Of a stretch of 64,000 bases of DNA, positions 8,974-18,494 are shown one piece after another. Made by a program: the position numbers and the translations under genes. The notes under the pieces are model-generated. The model had not been told where the DNA came from. It searched no databases and was given only the letters and a program-made list of their open reading frames with translations. Source of the DNA: JAEUIX01 sp046156035 (lineage in GTDB: Bacteria; Planctomycetota; Phycisphaerae; Phycisphaerales; UBA1924); the NCBI GenBank assembly GCA_046156035.1, contig JBJXEW010000033.1, positions 16,027-80,026 on the forward strand, written 5' to 3'. Each line of letters starts with the position of its first letter. Within the stretch, counting starts at the first letter, position 1.

Positions 8974-10187
8974 CGATGCTTGCCTGGGTGCTGTGGTGCG
9001 CATCGGTTCCGATCGCCGCGCTGGCGCTGGTGATGACCGTAGCGAACCTACGCCGGTACCTGCCGCTGGCGCACACGGCTTGGCCGGGCAGAGCAGGCGG
9101 TGGCCCAGCGGCTGCCCCGCAGGCGGTCGGGCCTCTCATCAGCGTGTGTATCCCAGCACGCAACGAAGAGGCGAATCTGGCTCCGTGCGTCGAATCGCTC
9201 CTCGCGGCGGCGAGCGGCTCCGGCACCGCGACCGCCAGCGTCGAAATCATGGTCTACGACGACCAGAGCACGGACCGCACGGCGGAGATCGTCGCCGACC
9301 TGTGCGCTCGCGACGCACGCATCCGGCGCGTGCCCACACGCACCCTTCCGCCGGGCTGGAACGGCAAGCAGCACGCCTGCGACCGGATGGGGCGTGCCGC
9401 GCGGGGCGCATGGCTCCTGTTCACCGACGCGGACGTGCGGTTCGCGCCCGGCACGCTCGCCCGCGACGTGGTGCCGGCGCTGGCCGCCGCAGACCACGCG
9501 TGCATCGCGCTGCTCTCCACGTTTCCGCGTCAGATCACCGGCACGCTGGCCGAGCGGCTGATCGTGCCGATGATCCACTTCATTCTCTTCGCGTATCTCC
9601 CCATGGGGCGGATGCGCGGCACGCTTGATCCTGCCGCGTCGGCCGGGTGCGGCCAGTTTCTGCTCGTGCGGCGTGAGGCGTATCTCGCTGCGGGGGGGCA
9701 CGCTTCATTCAAGCACTCCATGCACGACGGCATCATGCTGCCGCGGGCGCTGCGGCGGGCGGGTTTCAAGACCGACCTCTTCGACGGGACCGGTCTCTGC
9801 TCGGTGCGCATGTACACGGGCCTGACAGCCACATGGCGGGGCTTCACCAAGAACGCGTACGAGGGGCTCGGCAACCTGTTCCTGCTGGTTCTGCTCACGC
9901 TCCTGCACCTGGTGGGCCACGTGCTGCCTTGGGGTGTGGTGGCGTGGAGCCTTCTTGGCTGGCCGTGGCCCGAACGCTGGCCCGGCCCGGGCGCGTGGGG
10001 GCCCGCCGCGCTCGCCGTGGCGCTCAACCTCGTGCAGCGCACGCTCTTGGCGCTGCGGTTTCGCCAGCCGCCCCTGGGCATCGTTCTGCACCCCGTCGGC
10101 GTACTGCTCATGACGGCCATTCAATGGCACAGTTTCTTGTTGCACATCACCGGCCGGCGGGCTTGGCGGGGCCGCATCGCCCCATGA
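8970..10187 (+). CDS. crtQ: Family 2 glycosyltransferase, CrtQ-like
   Basis: 405-aa membrane-anchored glycosyltransferase. An N-terminal transmembrane segment (residues 4-26) precedes the GT-A domain with SVCIPARNEEANL (58-70), YDDQSTDRT (96-104) and the metal-binding FTDADV near 145. Three or four hydrophobic helices fill the C-terminal quarter. Translational coupling to the acyltransferase and the upstream desaturase and aldehyde dehydrogenase genes support a CrtQ role, glycosylation of a C30 carotenoic acid. The donor sugar cannot be read from the sequence. Confidence 0.78.
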   Translation: MTMLAWVLWCASVPIAALALVMTVANLRRYLPLAHTAWPGRAGGGPAAAPQAVGPLISVCIPARNEEANLAPCVESLLAAASGSGTATASVEIMVYDDQSTDRTAEIVADLCARDARIRRVPTRTLPPGWNGKQHACDRMGRAARGAWLLFTDADVRFAPGTLARDVVPALAAADHACIALLSTFPRQITGTLAERLIVPMIHFILFAYLPMGRMRGTLDPAASAGCGQFLLVRREAYLAAGGHASFKHSMHDGIMLPRALRRAGFKTDLFDGTGLCSVRMYTGLTATWRGFTKNAYEGLGNLFLLVLLTLLHLVGHVLPWGVVAWSLLGWPWPERWPGPGAWGPAALAVALNLVQRTLLALRFRQPPLGIVLHPVGVLLMTAIQWHSFLLHITGRRAWRGRIAP

Positions 10188-10307
10188 CGCGGTGGGCCTG
10201 CCGCCCGCCTCTCCGCGGCGCGGCCTTTGAGCCCGGCCCCTCCTAATATCTGCCTCAGGCAAAGAGGCTCTCCCCAGACCGCGCATCTGTTCTCGAAACG
10301 ACCCACC

Positions 10308-11558
10308 ATGGCCGACGCTCCAGCCCCAAATCTGTATTCCAAGGGCAGCAAACTGGTCTACGGCGCGCCCTTGGCTGTGAACCCCGCCGCGCAGAACGGC
10401 CACGGCTCGCACGCGGCCAAGCCCGCCCCGGTGGCAAAGTCCGCGTCGGCCGCGCTGCCCGACGGCACGTTGCTGAAGTGGCTGCGAGACATGGTCGCGA
10501 TCCGCGAGTTCGAGAACCGCTGCGCCCAGGCGTATCAACAGGCCAAGATCGGCGGCTTCTGCCACCTGTACATCGGGCAGGAGGCCTGCGCCGTCGCGAC
10601 CATCAACGCGGTGAACCACGACGACCCCGTCGTGACGGCGTATCGCGACCACGGGCACGCGCTGGCCCGGGGCATGTCTGCCCGCGCTTGCATGGCGGAG
10701 ATGTTCGGCAAGGCCGCGGGGTGCGCCAAGGGCAAGGGCGGCTCCATGCACATGTTCGATAAGCCCAACTGGCTCTTCGGGGGGCACGGCATTGTGGGGG
10801 CGCAGACACCACTGGGTTTGGGCCTGGCGTTCGCCGCGCGGTATGAGTGGGAAGTGCTCGGCAAGGCTCTGGACGGCGGGGCCGCGAAGAAGAAGGTGTC
10901 GCTGTGCTACCTCGGCGACGGCGCGCTCAATCAAGGCGCGCTGCACGAGGCCATGAACCTGGGCGGCCTGTGGGACATCCCCGTGATCTGGATCGTGGAG
11001 AACAACCGCTACTCCATGGGCACGGCCATCGAGCGCGGCACCACCATGGCCCACAACCTGCTCGCCAAGTCCGACGCGTACGGCATCGCGGGACTGGAGA
11101 TCTCGGCCAAGACCATCGCCCGCGATTTGGCCAAGCCGGCGGCGGGCGCGGAGATGAACATTCTCAATGTGTTCGACATGTTCAAGCCCTTCGCCGACCG
11201 CTGCCGCGAGGAGCAGAAGCCGGGGTTTGTGGACCTGCACACGTACCGGTACCAGGGCCACTCGATGAGCGACCCGCAGAAGTACCGCGCGAAGGACGAG
11301 GTGGACACGGTCAAGAGCCGCGACAGCATCGAACTGCTGGCCCAGCACCTGATGATGGAGCGCAAGTGCCTGAGCGAGTCGGCGTTCCAGGAGATGGTGG
11401 ACGCGTGCAAGGCCGACGCGGCCGATGCGCTGGAGTTTGCGGAGCAGGCCCCGCCGCCGGACGCGAGCGAGTTGTACGCGGACGTGTTCGTGAACCCGCA
11501 GCCGGGGCTGAGCCCGACGCGGGATTACACGGTGGGCGTGAAGAACCCGCTGCTGTGA
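10308..11558 (+). CDS. pdhA: Pyruvate dehydrogenase E1 component, alpha subunit
   Basis: 416 aa. The thiamine-diphosphate motif begins GDGALNQGALHEAMNLGG (from about residue 202) and ends with the NN of IVENNRYSM (about 231). The E1-alpha signatures KGGSMHMF, HGIVGAQTPLG and YRYQGHSMSDPQKYR are also present. It decarboxylates pyruvate and transfers the acetyl group to E2 lipoyl. About 55 residues rich in Ala/Pro precede the catalytic domain. E1-beta and E2 are not adjacent: the next gene is a rhomboid protease. A branched-chain 2-oxoacid E1 alpha is a less likely alternative. The 120-base upstream gap shows no clear promoter. Confidence 0.88.
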   Translation: MADAPAPNLYSKGSKLVYGAPLAVNPAAQNGHGSHAAKPAPVAKSASAALPDGTLLKWLRDMVAIREFENRCAQAYQQAKIGGFCHLYIGQEACAVATINAVNHDDPVVTAYRDHGHALARGMSARACMAEMFGKAAGCAKGKGGSMHMFDKPNWLFGGHGIVGAQTPLGLGLAFAARYEWEVLGKALDGGAAKKKVSLCYLGDGALNQGALHEAMNLGGLWDIPVIWIVENNRYSMGTAIERGTTMAHNLLAKSDAYGIAGLEISAKTIARDLAKPAAGAEMNILNVFDMFKPFADRCREEQKPGFVDLHTYRYQGHSMSDPQKYRAKDEVDTVKSRDSIELLAQHLMMERKCLSESAFQEMVDACKADAADALEFAEQAPPPDASELYADVFVNPQPGLSPTRDYTVGVKNPLL

Positions 11559-11618
11559 GCGCACGGTCAGCCGCACTCCACCCAGGTATGCTCCGCGGCA
11601 CTCGAAAGGACTCGACCC

Positions 11619-12731
11619 GTGGCCCTCTCCGACCGCGATTACGTCCGATCCGGCCCCGCCCGCACATCCAGCGGCATGGGCAGGCTGCGCTTCCTCAGTT
11701 TCAACACCTGGCTCATCGTCATCAACGTCGCCGTGTTTGTGCTCACGGGCCTCCTCAACACCTCCCCGTTCCTGCGCCCCCAGTGGTTCAGCCCCGAGTT
11801 CGACCGCGGCGTAACGCAGCAGCAGATCGCCCGCCACGGCTTCCTCGAGCGACCCTTTGACCCGCGCGGCCCGCGCGTGCAGGAACTGCGCGTCTTCGTC
11901 GATCCGCAACAGACCGTCACCGATCCGCTCGGGCGAGTCGTGGTGGATCAGAACGGCACGCCCCTGCCCGCGCGCATCGGCGTGCAGCGGGCTGTGGGCG
12001 TGTCCCCGCTTCAGGCCTGGGGCCACTTCAGCACCGCCAAGGCCTTCTTCCAATACGAGGTGTGGCGGCTGGTCACCTTCCAGTTCCTGCACGCCAGCCT
12101 CACGCACCTGATCTTCAACATGCTGGGCCTGTGGTTCGTGGGCGGTCTGGTGGAGCAGTACCTGGGTTCCAAGCGTTACGCCGCGTTCTACCTGACCTGC
12201 GGCATCTTCGGGGCGCTGGTCTACCTGGTGCTCAACTTCGTGGGCAACTACATCCTGCCCACGGTCCGCCTCCCCGGCCTCCTCTTTGATGACCCCTTCA
12301 CGCCGCTCGTGGGCGCCTCTGCGGGTATCTTCGGCGTGCTCATGGCCGCGGCGTTCATCGCCCCCACCGCCATCGTGCATGTGCTGGGCATCCTGCCGCT
12401 GCGCATGAAGACCGCCGTGTACGCTTTCACGCTTCTGGCTTTTGTCAGCCTGCTCTTCGGTCAGTCCAACCGCGGCGGAGAAGCGGCCCACGTCGGCGGC
12501 GCCATCGCTGGCTACTTCTTCATCCGCCGCACGCACCTGCTGCGCGACTTCTTCGACATCTTCACCGACTCACGCAAGGGGGTTGAATCCTCCCGCGCGG
12601 CTGCCCCGGGTCCGGCCAAGGCCGACGTGGACCGCATCCTGGCCAAGATCGCCGACTCGGGCCTTTCGAGCCTTTCCGACGCCGAGCGCCGCACGCTCCG
12701 CGCCGCAACCGACTCCGGCCAGCGCGACTGA
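11619..12731 (+). CDS. Rhomboid family intramembrane serine protease
   Basis: 370 aa with at least six hydrophobic helices. The catalytic Ser is in GASAGIFG (about residue 234) and the His in AAHVGGAIAGY (about 291); the upstream HASLTHLIFNM is also typical. After the membrane core a soluble tail contains DVDRILAKIADSGLSSLS, a DUF6576-like motif common behind bacterial rhomboids. GTG start with AAAGGA eight bases upstream. Substrates are unknown; neighbours give no hint. Confidence 0.9.
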   Translation: MALSDRDYVRSGPARTSSGMGRLRFLSFNTWLIVINVAVFVLTGLLNTSPFLRPQWFSPEFDRGVTQQQIARHGFLERPFDPRGPRVQELRVFVDPQQTVTDPLGRVVVDQNGTPLPARIGVQRAVGVSPLQAWGHFSTAKAFFQYEVWRLVTFQFLHASLTHLIFNMLGLWFVGGLVEQYLGSKRYAAFYLTCGIFGALVYLVLNFVGNYILPTVRLPGLLFDDPFTPLVGASAGIFGVLMAAAFIAPTAIVHVLGILPLRMKTAVYAFTLLAFVSLLFGQSNRGGEAAHVGGAIAGYFFIRRTHLLRDFFDIFTDSRKGVESSRAAAPGPAKADVDRILAKIADSGLSSLSDAERRTLRAATDSGQRD

Positions 12732-12826
12732 ATGCGCACCGGCCGGTAGAACTCCCAGCCCCTGCCAGCGTACATTTTTGACCTCCCCGTGCCCCGTTCC
12801 GGCCCCGCTCGCCGCACCGATCCACC

Positions 12827-15511
12827 ATGAAACGCTGCGTCCTCACCGCCATCATCAAGAAGGAACTCGCGGGCTACTTCTCCAGCCCCGTGGGCTACGT
12901 CTTCATCACGCTCTTTGTCTTTCTCTCGGGCCTCGCCGCGTTCTGGCTGCCGGGCTTCTTCGAGCGCAACCTCGCCAACCTGGACCAACTCAACGCCTGG
13001 TTCGGCGTGCTGCTGCTCTTCCTTATCCCCGCCATCACCATGGCCGCGTGGGCCGAGGAACGGCGCGAGGGCACCGACGAACTCCTGCTCACCCTCCCCG
13101 CCCGCGAGCATGAACTGGTGCTGGGCAAGTACCTCGGCTGCCTGGCCATTTACGCCGTCTGCCTGCTCTTCGCCTCCAGCCACATCCTCGTGCTGGCCTA
13201 TCTGGGCCGGCCGGATGCGGGCATCGCCCTCGCCACGTACCTGGGCTACTTCCTTGCCGGAGCCGCGCTCGTGGGCATCGGCCTGGCCGCAAGCAGTCTG
13301 TCGGCCAGCGCCACCATCTCCTACATCGCCGGTGCCGTCGCCTGCGGCACGCTGGTCTCCATCGGCCTGCTCAACACGCTCCTGCCCGGCACGCTGCTCG
13401 GCCGCCTCGCGCTCGCGGTCTCCATCCCGCAACGCATGGCCTCGCTCAACCGCGGCGTGATCGACCTCGCCGACATCGCTTTCTTCGTAGGCATCGCGGC
13501 CCTGGGCATTTCGCTCACCGTCGCCGTGATCTCCTCGCGCAGGCAGGCGGGCGGCACGCGCCACGCCTCCTCCCTGTTGCACTGGCCCCTGCGCGGCATC
13601 TCGCTCTGCCTGATCCTCGCCTGCTCCGTCGTTCTGCTGGATCGTGCCGCGCTGCGGGCCGATGCCTCCGCCGAACGCCTCTGGACCATCTCCGCTCCCA
13701 CGCGCACGCTCATCGACAAACTCCCGCCGGATCGGACGCTGGTCATCACGGCCCACGTCTCGCCGCGCGTGCCCGAGTCGCTCGTGCAGCAGCGCGAAAC
13801 GCTGCTGGGCCTGCTGAAGGAAATCTCCTCCCGCTCGCGCGGCAAGGTCCAAGCGGTGGTGATCGACACCGAGCCCAACAGCGAGAACGCCCGCAGCGCG
13901 GAGCGAACCTTCGGCATCCGCCCGCGCCCCGTGCCAAGCGATGTGGGCGCGGGCAACCCCGGCAGTGTGCAGGAGGTCTTCCTGGGCTTTGGTGTTTCCG
14001 GCATCGCCGTCGGGGGCGGTGAACCCAGCGTGGTCGAGTTCCTCAGCCGCGGCCTCTCGGCGGAGTACGAACTCACGCGTGCCATCGCCGCGGCATCGGC
14101 CCAAGCCAGCAAGCGTGTGGGCATCCTTGATACGCCCGCGGGCATCTACGGCCAGTTCAATTTCCAGACCATGCAGATGGGGCGAGACTGGCCCATCGTG
14201 GCCGAACTGCGCAAGCAGTACACGGTCGTGAAGGTCTCTCCCGCATCGCCCATCCCGCCGGATATCGACGTGCTGCTTGTCGCCCAGCCCAGCAGCCTGA
14301 AGGCCGATGAGATCGCCAACCTTGTCGAGTATGTGAAAGCCGGACGCGCCGCGGCGATCTTCGAAGACCCCATGCCCATGATGAACCCGGAACTGGCGAC
14401 CGCGGAACCTACGCGACCGGGCGGCAACCCCATGATGGGCCGCCAAGCGGCCGAGCCGAAAGCCGACATCCGGCCGCTGTGGGACGCGCTGGGGGCGAAG
14501 GTTTCGGGCGATTCGGTGGTGTGGGACCCCACCAACCCGCACCGCGACCTTGCCGAAACACCGCCGGAGTTCGTCTGGGTGACGCGCGTGCGCCCCGGTG
14601 AGGAGCCGGGTTTCAACGACACCGACCCGATCACGTCAGGCTTGCAGGAAACCGTGCTGCTCTTCGCGGGGCGTGTGGAGCGGCCCAGCACCGAACCACC
14701 CACCACGGAACTGGTGCCCCTGCTTCTCTCCAGCCGCGTGAGCGGGCTCGTGCCCTACGCCAGCATCCTGCAGCGGGGCCCGTTCGGTGTGAGCGGCCTG
14801 AACCCCGTGCGCAAGCCCACGCGCACCAACCAGCCGCAGACACTCGCCGCGCGGGTGACGGGCGGGGGAGGCGAGAAGAAACTCAACGCCCTCCTCGTCG
14901 CCGATCTCGACATGGTCAGCGAGACCTTCTTCGCCATCCGCGAATCCGGCTCAACGGGCCTCGAGTTCGACAACGTCACGTTCGTCCTCAACGCCATCGA
15001 CGTGCTCGCGTGCGATGACTCGCTGGTTGATCTTCGCAAACGCCGCCGTGCGTTCCGCACGCTCGAACGCATCGAGGTGCGCCGTCAGGCCGAGACGCAG
15101 GCCACGCTCGACGCGATCGCCGCGGCGGAAGCCGATGCGGATTCCAAACTCGCCGAGGCCAAGGCCCGCTTCGACGCCCGCCTCAAAGAGATTGACGCGC
15201 AGAAGGACCTCGACGACACGACACGCCAGATCATGGCCGAGTCCGTCCGCCAGGCCGAGCAGCGCAAACTTGATGCCGCGAGCCGGCAGATCGAAGACCA
15301 GAAGAAGACCGTGATCGAGGATGCACGCCTCACCACCCGCGCCCAGATCGACCAGATTCAGATGGGCATCCGCGTCGCGGCGGTCGCTCTCCCGCCCGTC
15401 CCCGCGCTCGCCATGGGCCTGTTCGTGCTCGTCCGTCGCCGGCGGGCTGAGCGCCAACTCGTGGCCCAAACCGATGCCACACGCAGCGCAACCGAAAAGA
15501 CCGCACCATGA
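12827..15511 (+). CDS. ABC-2 permease fused to a GldG-type domain
   Basis: 894 aa. Residues 1 to about 260 are an ABC-2 permease with six hydrophobic helices (it starts with a KKELAGYFSSPVGY motif like GldF/NosY-type permeases). After a linker and one more helix comes a large extracytoplasmic GldG-like region (ABC_transp_aux), ending with a charged coiled coil (about 750-850) and a last helix. In gliding-motility systems GldF and GldG are separate proteins; here they are fused. No ATPase gene is next to it. Its stop overlaps the DUF4340 gene (ATGA), a pairing common in GldG loci. Function outside Bacteroidetes is unclear. Confidence 0.82.
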   Translation: MKRCVLTAIIKKELAGYFSSPVGYVFITLFVFLSGLAAFWLPGFFERNLANLDQLNAWFGVLLLFLIPAITMAAWAEERREGTDELLLTLPAREHELVLGKYLGCLAIYAVCLLFASSHILVLAYLGRPDAGIALATYLGYFLAGAALVGIGLAASSLSASATISYIAGAVACGTLVSIGLLNTLLPGTLLGRLALAVSIPQRMASLNRGVIDLADIAFFVGIAALGISLTVAVISSRRQAGGTRHASSLLHWPLRGISLCLILACSVVLLDRAALRADASAERLWTISAPTRTLIDKLPPDRTLVITAHVSPRVPESLVQQRETLLGLLKEISSRSRGKVQAVVIDTEPNSENARSAERTFGIRPRPVPSDVGAGNPGSVQEVFLGFGVSGIAVGGGEPSVVEFLSRGLSAEYELTRAIAAASAQASKRVGILDTPAGIYGQFNFQTMQMGRDWPIVAELRKQYTVVKVSPASPIPPDIDVLLVAQPSSLKADEIANLVEYVKAGRAAAIFEDPMPMMNPELATAEPTRPGGNPMMGRQAAEPKADIRPLWDALGAKVSGDSVVWDPTNPHRDLAETPPEFVWVTRVRPGEEPGFNDTDPITSGLQETVLLFAGRVERPSTEPPTTELVPLLLSSRVSGLVPYASILQRGPFGVSGLNPVRKPTRTNQPQTLAARVTGGGGEKKLNALLVADLDMVSETFFAIRESGSTGLEFDNVTFVLNAIDVLACDDSLVDLRKRRRAFRTLERIEVRRQAETQATLDAIAAAEADADSKLAEAKARFDARLKEIDAQKDLDDTTRQIMAESVRQAEQRKLDAASRQIEDQKKTVIEDARLTTRAQIDQIQMGIRVAAVALPPVPALAMGLFVLVRRRRAERQLVAQTDATRSATEKTAP

Positions 15512-17178
15512 AGCCCTGGACCACCACGCTCACGCTCGTCGCCGTCGCCGCCCTCGCTGCCGCGGCGGTCTTTGCTACTCGCCCTGCCACACGCGAGGCC
15601 GCCCTGCTCTCCGACCAAGGGCAGCCGCTCGCGCCCGCGCTCACCGACCCGCTGGCGGTGAAGAGCCTGGAGGTCTTCAGTTTCGACAAGCAGGCGGCCC
15701 GCGTTCGCGCGTTCAAGGTGGCGTTTGATGGCGCTCGCTGGGTCATCCCCTCCCACTCCAACTACCCGGCCGACGCGGCCGCGAAGGTCGGCGCCGCCGC
15801 CTCCGCCTTCGCCAACCTCATCAAAGAGCGCGTTATCACCGACGACAAGCGCGACCACGCGCGGCTCGGTGTGCTCGCGCCGGACGATCAGGCCCTCTCC
15901 GGCGAGGGGGTCGGCACGCGCGTCACGCTCACCGACGCCTCGGGCAAGGTGCTGGCCGACCTCATCATCGGCAACCCTCTCGCGAACGATGATGCACCCG
16001 CGCCAGGCGCGGCCGCCACGGTCAAACGATGCATCCGCGAAGCCTCCGGCACCCGCGTGTACGCAACCACCTTTGCCGCGGGCTTCAGCACGCGCTTCGC
16101 CGACTGGGTACAGGTCGATCTGCTCCAACTCACGGCCGATCAGGCCGTGGGCGCGTTCATCGACCGCTACAAGATCGACCAGCAGGCCGCCTCGATCTCG
16201 TCACAGTCGCAGATCACGCTGACACGAGCGGCTGAGGCCGAAGAGTCCGGCGAGCGACCCTGGGCACTCTCCGCCACCGAGGCGGGCAAGCCCCTTCCCA
16301 CTGTCGGGAGCGGCGCGGTTGCGGATGCCAGCGCAGCCGACGGCAGCGGCCAGCGCGTGTCCATACAGCGCATGAACGAGATGCTCGCCGCGCTCTCGGG
16401 GATCAAGATCGTCGGCGTGCGCCCCAAGCCGGCCAACCTCGCCAAGGTCCTCGCAGCCCCCGACCGCGGCTTCAAACTGGGCCTCACCGATCAACTCAGC
16501 CTCCAATCCCGCGGCTTCTTCCTCGCCAGCGACGGCCGATTCGTCTCCACCGAGGGGCAGATGTCCGTCTCCACCAACGAGGGCGTGGTCTACTCGCTGT
16601 GGTTCGGTGAGGTCGTGCCCGACACGGAGGATGCAGGCACGGGCTCTGGCAGCGGCCGCGTGGGTGCGCCGGATGCCGATGCCGCACCGGAGGGGACGGC
16701 CCCGAAACCTGCGACCGGAACTTCGCGCTACCTCATGGCGACGGCCTCGTTCGACCCGCTCCTGCTCCCCGAACCCGCGAAGCCACAAGACCTGCTCGAA
16801 CTGGAGAAACTGGCGGACGAGGCCGCGAAGCCACAACCCTCCTCTCCCGCGGCCGCCGAGGGCGAAGCCGCCCCCCCCACACCGCCCGCGCTCGACACCA
16901 AGGCGCTGGAAGAAAAGCGTGCCCAGCACCAGGCCAAGATCGACCTGTGGAAGAACCAGGTCGAGAGCGGCAAGAAGCGCGCCGAGCAACTCGCCAAGCG
17001 CTTCGCGGACTGGTACTACGTGATCGATGCCCCCAGCCTCGACAAGATCAGGCCCAGCCGCGCTGACCTGATCGAGGCCGTGCCCCCCCCACCCCCTCCA
17101 CCGTCTGCGCCACCCGCCGCGTCCACCTCACCCGATGAGGCTCCGGCACCCTCGCCGCTCGTCCCGCCCGGCTCATGA
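15508..17178 (+). CDS. DUF4340 domain protein coupled to the GldFG fusion
   Basis: 556 aa. An N-terminal membrane anchor (residues 6-24) is followed by DUF4340-type repeats with FDGARWVIPSHSNYPAD and RARLGVL-like segments. The C-terminal third is rich in Ala/Pro/Glu with a short coiled-coil stretch and ends in a run of eight prolines and a Pro/Ser tail. It starts inside the stop of the preceding gene, so the two proteins are probably made in a fixed ratio and act together at the membrane. Its last 6 bases overlap the convergent aminotransferase gene. Confidence 0.8.
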   Translation: MKPWTTTLTLVAVAALAAAAVFATRPATREAALLSDQGQPLAPALTDPLAVKSLEVFSFDKQAARVRAFKVAFDGARWVIPSHSNYPADAAAKVGAAASAFANLIKERVITDDKRDHARLGVLAPDDQALSGEGVGTRVTLTDASGKVLADLIIGNPLANDDAPAPGAAATVKRCIREASGTRVYATTFAAGFSTRFADWVQVDLLQLTADQAVGAFIDRYKIDQQAASISSQSQITLTRAAEAEESGERPWALSATEAGKPLPTVGSGAVADASAADGSGQRVSIQRMNEMLAALSGIKIVGVRPKPANLAKVLAAPDRGFKLGLTDQLSLQSRGFFLASDGRFVSTEGQMSVSTNEGVVYSLWFGEVVPDTEDAGTGSGSGRVGAPDADAAPEGTAPKPATGTSRYLMATASFDPLLLPEPAKPQDLLELEKLADEAAKPQPSSPAAAEGEAAPPTPPALDTKALEEKRAQHQAKIDLWKNQVESGKKRAEQLAKRFADWYYVIDAPSLDKIRPSRADLIEAVPPPPPPPSAPPAASTSPDEAPAPSPLVPPGS

Positions 17179-18462
17179 CCGCTTGATGTTCTCTCTCGAC
17201 AGCATCAGGTCCAGCGTCTGGCAGACGAAATCCACATCGCGCTCGCTGAGGTGGTTGTGGAAGGGCAGGGCCAGCGTCCGCCCGCTCACGCTCTCGGCAA
17301 CGGGAAAGTCTCCGGGCTTGAAGCCGAACTGCTCGCGGTAGAAGGGCTGGAGGTGGATGCATGGGAAGTAGTCTGCGGCGCCCACATCGTGCCGCCGCAT
17401 CCCGGCGATCACGCGGTCGCGCTCCTCACGCGTGTAGGTGGCCGACAGGCGTACCACGAACACGAACCAACTCATCACCGTCTCCGGGCTGAACGTGGGG
17501 AGCATGATCTCCGCGTGGCTCATGAGTTTTCGCGTGTACATGTTCGCCACGGCGTTGCGGCGTGCCATCATCTCATCGAACCTTCGCATCTGCGCCACGC
17601 CCAGCGCGGCGTGCAGTTCGCTCATCCGGTAGTTGTACCCCAGCCGCTCGTGATAGAGCCACGAGCCCGTCCCCGGTGCGCTCGCCCCCCCGCCATCGCC
17701 GCCGGTCACCCCGTCGGCACCGGACGACCCCGGCCCGCCACGCCGCGTGACGCCCGAGCCGCCCATCCCCACGGCCGTGCCGCTGGAGGTGCTGCCGCTG
17801 CCCGTGGGCATCGTGGGCACGGCCCGCCCCTGGCTGCGCAAACTGCGGCAGAGATCGGCGATGCGCTTGTCGTCCGTCACCACCATGCCGCCCTCGCCGG
17901 TGGTGATCTGCTTGTTGGGGTAGAAGCCGAACACGCCCACGCGCCCGAAGTTGCCGCACGGGCGGCCCTTGAGCGAGCAGCCGAGGGCCTCGCAGCAATC
18001 TTCGATGAGGGGAATCTCGTGGCGGGCGGCGATCGAGGCGTACGCGTCCATGTAGGCGGGGTTGCCGAGCGCCTCGACGGCGACAATCGCCTTGGTGCGG
18101 CGAGTGATCGCGCGTTCCACGAGGGCCGGGTCCATGTTGAGCGTCTTGGGGCAGATGTCCACGAACACGGGCGTGGCACCGACGTACAGCACCGGGTTGG
18201 ATGACGCGATGAACGAGAAGGGCGACGTGATCACCTCGTCTCCCGGCCCCACACCCAGGGCCAGCATCGCCATGTGCAGGCCGGCGGTCCCGCTCGAACA
18301 GGCGATCCCGTGATCGCGCCCGCAGCGTGCCGCCACCACCTTCTCGAACTGCTCCTGCATGGGTCCGATCGACAGCCTGCCCGACCGCAGTGCGGTCATC
18401 ACCGCCTCGGCCTCCAGGTCGGTGATATCGGGCTTGGAAAGCGGGATTTCGTGCGCAGACAT
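17173..18462 (-). CDS. DegT/DnrJ/EryC1 family PLP aminotransferase
   Basis: 429 aa. The family makes amino sugars for surface polysaccharide. Residues 56-61 CSSGTA bind the phosphate, IEDCCEALG (153-161) replaces the usual EDaAqA, and the PLP lysine is in FYPNKQITTGEGG (K184). Residues about 214-267 form a Gly/Ser/Thr-rich low-complexity insert between the large-domain SLRSQGR motif and LGYNYRMSEL; normal homologues have only a few residues there. The stop overlaps the DUF4340 gene. No other sugar genes are adjacent. Confidence 0.9.
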   Translation of the reverse strand: MSAHEIPLSKPDITDLEAEAVMTALRSGRLSIGPMQEQFEKVVAARCGRDHGIACSSGTAGLHMAMLALGVGPGDEVITSPFSFIASSNPVLYVGATPVFVDICPKTLNMDPALVERAITRRTKAIVAVEALGNPAYMDAYASIAARHEIPLIEDCCEALGCSLKGRPCGNFGRVGVFGFYPNKQITTGEGGMVVTDDKRIADLCRSLRSQGRAVPTMPTGSGSTSSGTAVGMGGSGVTRRGGPGSSGADGVTGGDGGGASAPGTGSWLYHERLGYNYRMSELHAALGVAQMRRFDEMMARRNAVANMYTRKLMSHAEIMLPTFSPETVMSWFVFVVRLSATYTREERDRVIAGMRRHDVGAADYFPCIHLQPFYREQFGFKPGDFPVAESVSGRTLALPFHNHLSERDVDFVCQTLDLMLSRENIKRS

Positions 18463-18494
18463 GGCTTGGTTATCGACCCTTTCTCGCCGGCCCC

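Noticed and set aside
9705..12536. 943-codon open frame on the minus strand
   Set aside because: It lies antisense to the glycosyltransferase, pdhA and rhomboid genes, whose motifs are intact, and its translation is Arg/His/Gly-rich without family features: a high-GC shadow.
12512..14542. 676-codon minus-strand frame
   Set aside because: Antisense to the GldFG fusion gene, which has clear membrane helices and domain order.
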